Of a DNA stretch of 64,000 bases, positions 1-7,963 are shown piece by piece. Numbering within the stretch: the stretch's first letter is position 1; each line of letters begins with the position of its first letter. Source of the stretch: Hornefia porci (GTDB taxonomy: Bacteria > Bacillota > Clostridia > Peptostreptococcales > Anaerovoracaceae); the NCBI RefSeq assembly GCF_001940235.1, contig NZ_MJIE01000001.1, positions 1,240,001-1,304,000 on the forward strand, in the 5' to 3' direction. Below the pieces are notes generated by a model. That model was not told where the DNA came from. It did not search any database and saw only the letters and a program-made list of their open reading frames with translations. The translations under genes and the position numbers were made by a program.

Positions 1-2709
1 TCCCAGAGAAGCGGCCATCAAACCGACATAAAGCAGAAGATTACTATTGTCTCCTGTCTTTGGCGTATTGCTCGATGTCGTATCCGGCGACTTTGGTGTA
101 TTCTTGGTATTCGTAATCATGAAACCACTCTTGGCATCGCCAGTGATCGTTGTAGCGTAGCCAGACACCTTCTCTTCTTTTATCGTGTAGGTGATTTCGT
201 TTCCATCCTTATACCTGTCAAGACCTTTGAATGTATACTGCCAATGATTCTCCTTGGACAGTTTCTGTGTATCTACCTTCTTGCCATCCGCATAGAGATT
301 GACGGTAATACTGTCTGCTGCACCGCCAATCCACTTCTTGGTTACCGGGATGGATACCTTGCCGGTAATGGTATTGGTGATGGTAAAACCGTCTTTAGCT
401 GTGCCAGAAATGCCAGTTACATACCCATCCACTTTCACTTCAGCGACCGTATAAACAATCTCATGTCCATCTGATTCATCATATTTCGGAAGATTTGTGA
501 ATGTATGCTTCCAGTTGCCGTCCGCTGTCAAGGTAGCTGTAGCCTTCTCGACGTTGTCTGCCAGAAGTTTTACTTTTATCTGATTTGTTGTCTTGCCAAC
601 CCACTGCTTGGTTATCGGTACGGATACCTTTTCCGTATTTGTGTTCCTTACAGTATATCCGGAAGTTGCATCGCCTGTGATTTCCGTTTTGTAATTGTCA
701 ACGGGCTCTTCTTTGACGGTATACCGGATTTCCTTACCATCTTTATACTTCTCAAGATTGGTGAAAGTGTGCTGCCAGTTATTTGCATGATTCAATGTAA
801 CGGAATCGACCTCCTTACCATCAGCATACAAACGAATCGTAGCTGAAGACCCTGCTTTTCCGACCCATATTTTTGTGACTGGAATGGATACCTTTCCGGT
901 AATCGTATTGGTGATCGTAAAGCCAGTGCCTGCTGTCCCACTGATGACGCTATTATAGCCATCCACTTTGACCTCTTCGATTGTATAGTCAATTTCATGT
1001 CCGTCTGTACCATCGTATTTCGGAAGATCGGTAAAGTTATCTTTCCACTGATTTTCTGCATTCAGAATAACGGTTTTCCCAGTGTCTCTCTTATCTGCAA
1101 ACAATTTCACTGTGACATCTTTACCAACCTTCCCCACCCATGTCTTTGTGACTGGAACGGAAATCTTTTCTATATTGGTATTGGTAATGGTATAACCGTC
1201 TTCCTGCGAGCCAGTTACCTTTCCTTCATATCCAGTTGGCACATCCTCCCTGACCGTATATTTGATTTCTGAGCCGCTCGTCGTGTACTTACGCAGGTTA
1301 TCGAAAGCGTCTTTCCATCTGTTCGAGGTATTCAGTGTAACTATCTTCCCAGTATCTTTCCCATCGGCATACAGATGCACGGTCACCGCATCACCCATTG
1401 TTCCAACCCACTTTTTATTGACAGACACTGAAGTTTTGGTCGGCTCATCCTTGATGGTCTGCAGTGCACCGCCAGAAGCAGTGACCTGCAAAGAATATTC
1501 ATCATCATTTAATTGGTATCCAGCAGGGGCAGATTTTTCCTTTATTTTGTATATGCCAGAGGTAAGCGAACCGGAAGTGACGGTACCATCATCACCAGTA
1601 GTCAGCTCAAACGTACTGCCATCCGGTCTTGTGACCTCAAAAACCGCCCCTGATAAAGTGATCGAATTGTCATCAGCATCCACTTTTGTGAGTTTAATCT
1701 TATTGGCTAATGTCCCTGTGCCTGAGCCGCCTGAATCCGCTGAGATATGCGTTGCGCTGGCGGTCTTACTCTGTTCGGTCGATGTCAGACTCGTATTATT
1801 ATGCAGTGTTGTTCCGGCTGTATATGTCGTTTTATAACTAAGGCGATACTGATCGCCATTGACATCTCCCAACTTTAAAGTGAACGATTTGCCATCTCCG
1901 GCGATAGTCAGCTTCCCATCTAAATTGACCGTTTCATAGGTCCGGTCAATGTCACCTGTCGATGTAAATTTGACACGAATCAGCTTGAAGCTGTCAGCCA
2001 CATACGTTTCGGAGCCTGCGCCTTCGGAAAGATGATCGGATATCACAACATTGCTGAGCGTTGCCTTTTGATGATTAATTCGAACATACCACTCCGCATG
2101 CGCTTTATCGCTTGCAGATTGCCCCCACTTACCAATGATTTCCGGTTCAAGATCGGTAGGTCCAGTGACGGTAACCGTTACTGGAACAACTTGACCACTG
2201 ACAGATATACTGAAGGTATTTTCTTTTCCAATTGTAATCTGATTCTTATCAAATCGTGCAGAAAGACGAATGTTTCCTTTGACATTTTCCTTTCCTTCTA
2301 CCCAATTTGTGAATGTGACACGCACATTCCCGCCTTTGTTGTCAGTACCGGGATTAACATGTGCCTTGGCGATAACCGTAATGCCATCACTACCATAGAT
2401 ATTAAAGTCAACTGCTGCACTGTCAGACGGGAAGACCATCTTGTCAGGCAGTGTGATATCAAAGTAATCTCCCTCATGCAAATTTGCCCCACTTGAACTA
2501 GCATCCCAATCCATCGCAAGATAGAATGTATCGGAATGATACACGCGGTTCTTGTCGCTTCCGCTTAAGTTCTGAATTGATAATTTTGTAACGGTTGCAT
2601 CTACTTTTTTTGCTGTTCCTTCCGCAAACACAGCCGTACCTGTTCCTTGGAACAATACGCCAAACACCATGAGCAGTGACAGCAATATTCCAAACCATTT
2701 CTTTTTCAT
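1..2709 (-). CDS. Sortase-anchored CnaB-repeat adhesin (3' end cut by window)
   Basis: Open frame from ATG at 2709 to base 1 with no stop (903 codons seen). A purine-rich stretch (GGAAGGGAACGAGGAAT) precedes the ATG. Order: signal peptide about 1-29 (MKKKWFGILL then a hydrophobic core ending VFAEG); a Cna/collagen-binding-like beta-rich region about 30-320; a SpaA-type domain about 333-410 (KIKLTKVDADD, APAGYQL); five CnaB-type repeats starting near residues 423, 520, 610, 695 and 790, each beginning V-x-K-x-W-(V/I)-G and containing YT-(I/V)-x-E; then NTPKTGDNSN followed by the start of a hydrophobic helix. The Lys in VTKxW and the Glu in YTxxE are where this family forms intramolecular isopeptide bonds. 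PKTG is a variant sortase motif. The membrane helix and charged tail lie beyond the window. Likely role: cell-wall-anchored adhesion; the ligand is unknown. Confidence 0.9.
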   Translation of the reverse strand, partial: MKKKWFGILLSLLMVFGVLFQGTGTAVFAEGTAKKVDATVTKLSIQNLSGSDKNRVYHSDTFYLAMDWDASSSGANLHEGDYFDITLPDKMVFPSDSAAVDFNIYGSDGITVIAKAHVNPGTDNKGGNVRVTFTNWVEGKENVKGNIRLSARFDKNQITIGKENTFSISVSGQVVPVTVTVTGPTDLEPEIIGKWGQSASDKAHAEWYVRINHQKATLSNVVISDHLSEGAGSETYVADSFKLIRVKFTSTGDIDRTYETVNLDGKLTIAGDGKSFTLKLGDVNGDQYRLSYKTTYTAGTTLHNNTSLTSTEQSKTASATHISADSGGSGTGTLANKIKLTKVDADDNSITLSGAVFEVTRPDGSTFELTTGDDGTVTSGSLTSGIYKIKEKSAPAGYQLNDDEYSLQVTASGGALQTIKDEPTKTSVSVNKKWVGTMGDAVTVHLYADGKDTGKIVTLNTSNRWKDAFDNLRKYTTSGSEIKYTVREDVPTGYEGKVTGSQEDGYTITNTNIEKISVPVTKTWVGKVGKDVTVKLFADKRDTGKTVILNAENQWKDNFTDLPKYDGTDGHEIDYTIEEVKVDGYNSVISGTAGTGFTITNTITGKVSIPVTKIWVGKAGSSATIRLYADGKEVDSVTLNHANNWQHTFTNLEKYKDGKEIRYTVKEEPVDNYKTEITGDATSGYTVRNTNTEKVSVPITKQWVGKTTNQIKVKLLADNVEKATATLTADGNWKHTFTNLPKYDESDGHEIVYTVAEVKVDGYVTGISGTAKDGFTITNTITGKVSIPVTKKWIGGAADSITVNLYADGKKVDTQKLSKENHWQYTFKGLDRYKDGNEITYTIKEEKVSGYATTITGDAKSGFMITNTKNTPKSPDTTSSNTPKTGDNSNLLLYVGLMAASLG

Positions 2710-2764
2710 ATTCCTCGTTCCCTTCCATTTTATTTGGTTTTTATAAGCATTGCAGGAGCTGTTG

Positions 2765-2897
2765 CAAAAAGTAGACTTTTTGTTTCACACGCGATATCTG
2801 TTTTTTTGTTAGAAATCATAATCATTCATTCTTGAGAGCGCCAATACACCTATACAATTGTAGTTTAACGTTACTATTACAAAAAGTCTACCTTTTC
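2765..2897. repeat. 19-bp inverted repeat pair flanking the adhesin promoter region
   Basis: The arm at 2765-2783 (CAAAAAGTAGACTTTTTGT) and the reverse complement of 2879-2897 match at 17 of 19 positions; the inner 13 bp are perfect. The 95-bp spacer holds a minus-strand promoter candidate. Each arm is itself nearly palindromic around a central AG. This geometry fits a phase-variable invertible promoter, but a MITE or IS remnant is possible: 2754-2771 (AGGAGCTGTTGCAAAAAG) resembles an IS1182-type terminus. No recombinase gene is seen nearby. Confidence 0.5.
2815..2844 (-). promoter_or_regulatory. Candidate promoter of the adhesin gene
   Basis: On the minus strand TTGGCG (2844-2839), an 18-bp spacer and TATGAT (2820-2815) point at the adhesin start about 106 bp downstream. 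It lies wholly between the inverted repeats. The -35 box is weak, so this is a candidate only. Confidence 0.4.
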
Positions 2898-3052
2898 TCC
2901 CATTTTCACCTCTAATGATCATCATTTTGTTTCGCATTTTATTTATAACGGGTTTTCAACAGTTGAATAAAGAGTAGGTTTTCCAGATCCATTGCATTTC
3001 AACGTGCGACGGATTTTTTGTCAAATTTTTTGATATTTTTAGTTGTATGGTG

Positions 3053-3081
3053 TTGTATTCTATGATGTTTTGTGATATAAT
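3053..3081 (+). promoter_or_regulatory. Promoter of IS1634 transposase, apparently leaderless
   Basis: TTGTAT (3053-3058), a 17-bp spacer and a consensus TATAAT (3076-3081). Only six bases (GTAAGT) separate the -10 box from the ATG at 3088, so transcription should begin at or within a base or two of the start codon. No Shine-Dalgarno sequence is present. Confidence 0.65.
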
Positions 3082-3087
3082 GTAAGT

Positions 3088-4947
3088 ATGAAACTAAACT
3101 ATGACAGAAAATCAAAAGATCCTACCTACTTCATCCAGCAGGGCTTTCGCAACGGCAAGAAGACCTCGACCCGAAACGTAGCTCGGATCGGGAAACATTC
3201 GGAGCTTCTGGCGATCACAGACGATCCTCTGACTTACGCCAAAGAACAGGTCGCCAAATACAATGAGGAGTGGAAAAAACAGAAGGTAACGATGGAAATG
3301 TCCATCAACTTCGATGAAAAAGTCAAAGCGACGGATGATCCCGCTTCTGCCTCTACCCTGCGCAATATCGGTTACTTCTATCTGCAGCAGATCTATCATG
3401 ACCTGCAGATCCGTTCCTTCTTTCAGTCCGTCCTCAGGGATCGGAAGATCGAATTCGATCCGGATCTGGTGAACCGGTTCCTGACCTATGCGCGCATACT
3501 TCATCCCGGCTCCAAGCTGGATACCTGCCGCCATCTGAACCGTTACTATGAGCAGCCTGATTTCGACTATCAGCATATCCTGCGGACCATGGATCTGATG
3601 CAGGAGAACTACGATGACTATCTGGTTCATCTGTTTGAGCACAGCAACGACATCGTGAAGAGAAATACTTCCGTCTGCTACTATGACTGCACCAACTTCT
3701 ACTTCGAGATCGAATCTCCCGATGATGACTACCTTAATCCGGTAACCGGAGAGATCATTAAAGGTTTCCGCAAGTATGGCTTCGGCAAGGAGCATCGTCC
3801 CAATCCCCTGGTAGAGATGGGACTGTTCATGGATTCTGACGGCATTCCTCTCTCCATGTGTCTGACTTCCGGATCAGATAACGAACAGACAACCGCCATC
3901 CCTCTGGAGAAGAAACTGACCGAGATGTTCGATGGCAAGCCCTTCATCTACTGTGCGGATGCGGGGCTGGGGTCCTACAATATCCGCAAGTTCAACTCCA
4001 TGGGAGGGAGGGCTTTCGTTATCACCCAGTCCATCAAAAAACTGTCCGAGCGGCTGCAGCAGGCGGTTTTCAATGACTGTGACTATCGTCTGTTGTCCAA
4101 TGACCGCCCGGTATCCCTGGAGAAGATGTTCTCTTTTGACCGCGAAGAACCGAAAAACCGCAGCCTTTATGATGACAAAGCCTACAAGATCGTCAACGCA
4201 GATAACCTGGTCGATCTGGATATGTGCGAAGAGAAGCGTTACAAGAACGGCAAGGTGAAGCAGGTCAAGGTGAAAGGCGTGCTGGAGCAGAAACTGGTTA
4301 TCACCTTCTCCCGAAAGATGATGGAATATCAGCGATATATTCGCAATCGTCAAGTTGCAAGAGCGGAAGCCCTTCTGAAGAACCTTGACCCTGATACCTA
4401 CAAGAAAGGACCTCACGATGTGACGCGCTTTATCAAGCGTACTTCCAGAGGAAAAGCCGGAGAGAAAGCCGTTGACCGTTATGCGATCGACAAGGAACTC
4501 ATCGCAGAGGAAGAAAAGTATGATGGTTTTTATGCCATCGCCACCAATCTGGATGATGAGGCAAAGACGATCGTAGAGATCAGTGCCCGGCGACATAGGA
4601 TCGAAGACTGTTTCCGTGTGATGAAGACTAGCTTCTCCGGTCGCCCGGTCTACCATCATAACCGGGAGCGCATCACCGCACACTTTATGATCTGCTACAC
4701 ATCGCTTCTGATCTACCGGTTGCTGGAGAAGAAGATGGTTGATGCCGGGGAGCACTTCACCACAGACAATATCATTGAGACCATCAAGAACATGGACGTT
4801 GCCAACGTGCAGGATATGTACTATATGGCGACCTATACCGGTTCCCGGGCACTGACCGCGATCAACGGGATCCTTCCTCTGGATTTGGATCGGAAAAACT
4901 ACCTGCCAAAGGATCTCAACAAAAAAATCAGAAAAATTTCAAAGTGA
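3088..4947 (+). CDS. IS1634-family (IS4-like DDE) transposase
   Basis: 619-residue transposase, a full length for the family. The N-terminus has YDRKSKDPTYFIQQGFRNGK and NVARIGK, typical of IS1634-type enzymes. The DDE core shows the first acidic patch at YYDCTNFYFE, the second at YCADAGLGSYN and the third at RRHRIEDCFRVMK, matching the IS4-group pattern of Arg, Glu and Lys around the last catalytic acid. There is no internal stop or frameshift, so it looks functional. The gene appears to be expressed from a promoter abutting the ATG without a ribosome-binding site. It inserts between the adhesin regulatory region and the IS21 remnant. Confidence 0.92.
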   Translation: MKLNYDRKSKDPTYFIQQGFRNGKKTSTRNVARIGKHSELLAITDDPLTYAKEQVAKYNEEWKKQKVTMEMSINFDEKVKATDDPASASTLRNIGYFYLQQIYHDLQIRSFFQSVLRDRKIEFDPDLVNRFLTYARILHPGSKLDTCRHLNRYYEQPDFDYQHILRTMDLMQENYDDYLVHLFEHSNDIVKRNTSVCYYDCTNFYFEIESPDDDYLNPVTGEIIKGFRKYGFGKEHRPNPLVEMGLFMDSDGIPLSMCLTSGSDNEQTTAIPLEKKLTEMFDGKPFIYCADAGLGSYNIRKFNSMGGRAFVITQSIKKLSERLQQAVFNDCDYRLLSNDRPVSLEKMFSFDREEPKNRSLYDDKAYKIVNADNLVDLDMCEEKRYKNGKVKQVKVKGVLEQKLVITFSRKMMEYQRYIRNRQVARAEALLKNLDPDTYKKGPHDVTRFIKRTSRGKAGEKAVDRYAIDKELIAEEEKYDGFYAIATNLDDEAKTIVEISARRHRIEDCFRVMKTSFSGRPVYHHNRERITAHFMICYTSLLIYRLLEKKMVDAGEHFTTDNIIETIKNMDVANVQDMYYMATYTGSRALTAINGILPLDLDRKNYLPKDLNKKIRKISK

Positions 4948-5031
4948 TATTTCCATACAACTTTTTGAAACACAACGGGGGTATGTAAGTTTTTCTGTAA
5001 ATAAAGGTCTTCCGTGAGAAGTGTATAGTGG

Positions 5032-5055
5032 GCTGGTCAGTTCCTTCTGACCAGC
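5032..5055. other. Perfect 9-bp hairpin after the IS1634 element
   Basis: GCTGGTCAG (5032-5040), loop TTCCTT, then CTGACCAGC (5047-5055). It is GC-rich but lacks a clear T-tract on either side. It may terminate transposase transcription weakly or be an IS end structure. Confidence 0.4.
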
Positions 5056-5090
5056 TCTTGAACATTGTTTAACAGAATGATCTTTCCATG

Positions 5091-5126
5091 TCAAGACATG
5101 CCCTTGTCAAGGAGGGCATGTCTTGA
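5091..5126. other. Perfect 13-bp hairpin in IS junction
   Basis: TCAAGACATGCCC (5091-5103), 10-base loop, GGGCATGTCTTGA (5114-5126). There is no T-tract. It lies just past the istB stub, in sequence with no recognisable gene (4948-5148), and may mark a deletion junction or IS end. Confidence 0.4.
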
Positions 5127-5148
5127 ACATACGATCTTGTGATCTCTG

Positions 5149-5202
5149 CTATTCAGGCAAGCGCATCCGTCTAAGTTTCTCGTAGGTATCCCTATTCATC
5201 AT
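5149..5202 (-). pseudogene. istB: istB remnant of IS21-family element
   Basis: Starts ATG ATG inside the end of istA, the usual translational overlap of IS21 elements. It encodes only 17 residues, MMNRDTYEKLRRMRLPE, then TAG. This is the normal IstB N-terminus; the AAA+ ATPase body (about 250 residues) is absent. The sequence after the stop does not resume an IstB frame, so a deletion is more likely than a point mutation. Without IstB the element should not transpose by itself. Confidence 0.75.
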
Positions 5203-6743
5203 GGCCACCTCCAAAGTACGAAGCACCACGAAGGTGGGTGTAGCGGTTCACAGAGTCTTCCGATTCTTTCGAATCTTCCTCTTTAGGGAGGTCTTGACCG
5301 GCTTCGAGAATCAATCTAATATTCTTGTACCGGGGATTCGGGATGTGCACCAGTGCGACAGCGCAGGCATTTTCAAGGCGGCCGGAGGAGTATTTATCAG
5401 CCAGCTTCAGGAGGGACAGGCAACCTTTGTAAGCCTGTTCTTCCACCCGGTATGCTGCAAACATCCTGTCTACAACTTCTCTGGTATGCGGACCTATGTT
5501 TTCCGCCCAGCGTTTGAATCTGCCGCTGTCCCATTCGCTGTACAGTTGGTGGTTTTGAGGCATATGGTCTACGTTCGTTGCATACTGACCTATACCGTCC
5601 GTGCAACCTTTTATGGTTGCAGATACGCATGCCCTGGTAGTAAATCTCAACTACGTTATTGGTACTGCGGACATCCACTTTCTTCCTGACGTATGCGTAT
5701 GGAACAGAGTAGTTCTGCTTGTCGAAGGAGATGTGGTAGTTCATCTGAACCGTTGCCACCTTCCACGTTGCATACTCGTATCTGTACCTCGGCAATGGCT
5801 TCATGAACGGAAGCTCTTCTTCGGCATATACAGAGAAGCGTGAGCCCTCCTTCTTCTGAAACGGCTTATGGTTGAATTCTTCGAGCTCCTTGCGGATCGC
5901 TTTGTTAAGTTCATGGAGACTGAAGAATCTCCTGTTACGAAACCTTGAAGCAAGCCGTCTGGTCAGGGCACCGACCGATCCTTCTACCGCAGCTTTGTCC
6001 TTTGGAGCCAGAACACGTGCCGGCAGCAATGCGGTGTTGTAATGATCCGCAAGTTCCTCATAACTCTTGTTGAACACCGTATCCTCAGGTTTCTTGTTCT
6101 TTATGACACCTGTTTTAAGGTTGTCACATACAAGAAGCCTGGTACTGCCACCGAAGTATGCATACATGTGTACATGGGCATTAATCCAGGCTTCCTGTTT
6201 CATGTTTGTAAATGCTTCCGCATAGCAGAACATGCTGAACGGAAGCGTAGCTACAAACAGGCAGCATTTCTGGTCTTTGTCGTCGTCAGCGTCATAGTAC
6301 GAGAACGTGGTGCCGGCCCAGTCCACCATGAGTTTGTCGCCGGGCTTATGACTTATGTGCATCGTCAGTCTATGCTGATCGACATAGTCAGAATACAGTT
6401 TACAGAACTGAGAATACATGTACGGAGGCTTCCTGGCCTCTCTGCACTGATCACAGTACTCATCCCACAACGAACGAAGAGTGACACCGTCTTTGATAAG
6501 TTCTTTGTGTACCCATTCAAAGTCTGGCGTGACTTGAACTGGGATCAGTTCCTTCTCGGGAAAGAGAAGCTTAACGATTTCCGACTCTTCCATCTGCAGA
6601 AACTCAGGAAGTGGCTTGCCACTTCGTATAGATGCTGCTACAACGGACGACACCGTATTTCTCGATACTTTCAGTATCTTGGCTATCGCTCGCTGAGACT
6701 TCCCGTCAGCAATACACTGCAGGATCTTTTTTTCTTTGGACAT
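5192..6743 (-). pseudogene. istA: Frameshifted IS21-family transposase IstA
   Basis: ATG at 6743 follows GGGAGG at 9-bp spacing and begins MSKEKKILQCIADGKSQRAI, with the HTH GKSQRAIAKILKVSRNTV. The integrase core follows: DKLMVDWAGTTF (first Asp), LLVCDNLKTGV (second Asp), KDKAAVEGSVG (Glu). The frame breaks near 5594. After NHKRLHGR the expected continuation GQYATNVDHMP reads in another frame, explained by one extra base. It then runs to GGGHDE at 5192. The C-terminal part (RFKRWAENIGPHT, KLADKYSSGRLE) is well preserved, so the lesion is recent or a sequencing error. The stop overlaps the istB stub. Confidence 0.85.
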
Positions 6744-6797
6744 TAATGTAGTCCTCCCTTCAAATGAATTCGGCTTCTGCCGTAAATTCATTCTAAA

Positions 6798-6900
6798 GGG
6801 TGGCGCTCTACATCGGAATACATATTCATTCCGACTGGCTTCGCCAAGTGGACAGGGTGGCTCTCTCTATCGGACGAGGTGGCTCCCAGACGGCGGAATA
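6798..6900. repeat. IS21 left-end multiple terminal repeats
   Basis: Three related direct repeats upstream of istA: at 6798 (GGGTGGCGCTCTACATCGGA), 6854 (AGGGTGGCTCTCTCTATCGG) and 6877 (AGGTGGCTCCCAGACGGCGG). IS21 elements carry such repeats at their ends as transposase-binding sites. The last repeat abuts the IS1182-type fragment, so the IS21 terminus is about 6900. Confidence 0.65.
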
Positions 6901-7304
6901 CTCAAGCATTTCTGTGCAATTGGCCAGAAGCTGTTTCGCACAGGGGCAAAATGCAGGCTGCGAAACCTGGCAATGGTTGCATGGTCCGGCGAAGCTTTCC
7001 CTTCCAGCAAGTACATGTAGTTAATGTCTCTGTTACAAGCAAGTTCAATTGCCCGACTCGTGTATTTCCCGTCAAGGTAAGCATAGAGAAGTAGTTTCAA
7101 CATCTGGCGTGGGGTTACTTGATTTTCCTTCAGCAAACTGTAAGTTTCGTAAAGACAAGTCAGATCCATTTCCTCCACGAACTGACTCAGTAACCGCACA
7201 CTGTCATTATCCGGAATGATGATGTTAAGATTCATTGGAATTTTAAGTTGAAAACATTTCTCATTCGTTGTATAGTTTTTGTCAGTGGTAGATAGCTTTT
7301 TCAT
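6901..7304 (-). pseudogene. Truncated IS1182-type transposase N-terminus
   Basis: ATG at 7304. The first about 125 residues match the IS1182 group: LLSQFVEEMDLTCLY, TPRQMLKLLLYAYLDGKYTS, RAIELACNRDINYMYL and SPDHATIARFRSLHF. After HFAP the correct frame shifts: the alternative frame reads CAKQLLANCTEMLE, as in intact relatives, implying a lost base near 6953. The gene is then cut at about 6900 by the IS21 end, so the catalytic domain is missing. TAAAAT lies six bases before the ATG, and no ribosome-binding site is visible. Confidence 0.8.
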
Positions 7305-7321
7305 ATGTATATTTTACCACA

Positions 7322-7363
7322 AAACCCCTTGCAAGTCTTCAATTTGCAAGGGGTTTAACCTTT
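7322..7363. terminator. Hairpin insulating the IS1182 transposase gene
   Basis: AAACCCCTTGCAA (7322-7334), 9-base loop, TTGCAAGGGGTTT (7344-7356): a perfect 13-bp stem. CCTTTTT follows on the plus strand and TTTTG on the minus strand. It lies between the IS end and the transposase ATG and would block read-in transcription from outside the element. Confidence 0.6.
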
Positions 7364-7404
7364 TTAGAAAAAGAGGGAGCCGCCGCTCCAGCCTATCTTC
7401 TTTT

Positions 7405-7425
7405 AGATAGTTGTGCGACAGCCCC
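7405..7425 (-). repeat. IS1182-type terminal inverted repeat (one end only)
   Basis: On the minus strand the sequence from 7425 reads GGGGCTGTCGCACAACTATC, typical of IS1182-group termini, and leads toward the transposase start. The opposite end is absent from the window because the element is cut by the IS21 copy. Confidence 0.55.
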
Positions 7426-7455
7426 TTGTTAGATCCGAATGAATAGAGACCTTAA

Positions 7456-7503
7456 AAAACCTCCCTACTCGTACGTTCATTTTACGTTAGTACGGAGGTT
7501 TAC
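7456..7503 (-). terminator. Terminator of the PLA2/thioredoxin operon
   Basis: On the minus strand an AAACCTCC...GGAGGTTTTTT stem, with an inner GTAC/GTAC pairing and a run of six T, lies about 70 bp beyond the stop of the last gene in the leftward operon. Confidence 0.7.
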
Positions 7504-7570
7504 ACAATCTTTGGGATACTCCCGATTTAGAAGTATTGTTAAAGGAAACCAGACACGGTTGATTTACCGC

Positions 7571-7963
7571 TTACCCTTTTTCTTTGTATTGTCTTCTTAT
7601 GATTACAACTCCTAGGAGAACAACCACGACATGCGGGATATATATTGCCAAATCTTTCCAACCCGTCATTCCCATAACAGCGATAAGGGAAACTAAAACA
7701 GCGAGAAAATATGGCACAATCAGTAAACATCGACCAACAATATTTCTAAATGCCATAAAATGCACCAACACCGCTAACCCCAGAAAATATGTTCCCCATG
7801 TCATTGGATTAATAGTAGCAAACATTCGCGTTAGTGGATGTGTATCCATATCTGCAACTCCAAACATCCAATAAAAGTACAACGCAAAATACAGTAGCAT
7901 AATGACGTCTAACACTATTGCTGTCACACGTAACAAAGTGACCTTTGAACTTATTTCTTGCAT
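7571..7963 (-). CDS. Four-TM small membrane protein
   Basis: 130 residues with about four hydrophobic segments: near 10-33 (VTAIVLDVIMLLYFALYFYW), 55-72, 76-96 and 103-122, and a basic tail (RRQYKEKG). ATG at 7963 has GGAGGG nine bases upstream and overlaps the end of the phospholipase-like gene by 13 bp, implying coupled translation. No family is recognised. As last gene after a secreted PLA2-like protein and a thioredoxin-fold protein, it could be an export, immunity or protective membrane protein, but nothing in the sequence proves this. AT-rich like its neighbours. Confidence 0.8.
   Translation of the reverse strand: MQEISSKVTLLRVTAIVLDVIMLLYFALYFYWMFGVADMDTHPLTRMFATINPMTWGTYFLGLAVLVHFMAFRNIVGRCLLIVPYFLAVLVSLIAVMGMTGWKDLAIYIPHVVVVLLGVVIIRRQYKEKG

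Larger units (their letters stand above)
3042..4961 (+). mobile_element. IS1634-type insertion sequence (ends approximate)
   Basis: One transposase gene is bracketed by an inverted 9-mer, GTTGTATGG at 3042-3050 and its complement CCATACAAC at 4953-4961. I could not align longer terminal repeats or find a convincing target duplication, so the true ends may lie further out (for example near 4980). The element sits about 145 bp upstream of the adhesin inverted repeat. Confidence 0.55.

Noticed and set aside
244-1837. Several plus-strand frames of 76-191 codons
   Set aside because: All lie opposite the continuous adhesin frame with its CnaB motifs.
3874-4755. 293-codon minus-strand frame
   Set aside because: Shadow of the IS1634 transposase; no start signal.
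6902-7084. 60-codon minus-strand frame
   Set aside because: Alternate frame of the IS1182-type fragment; used only as evidence for its frameshift.
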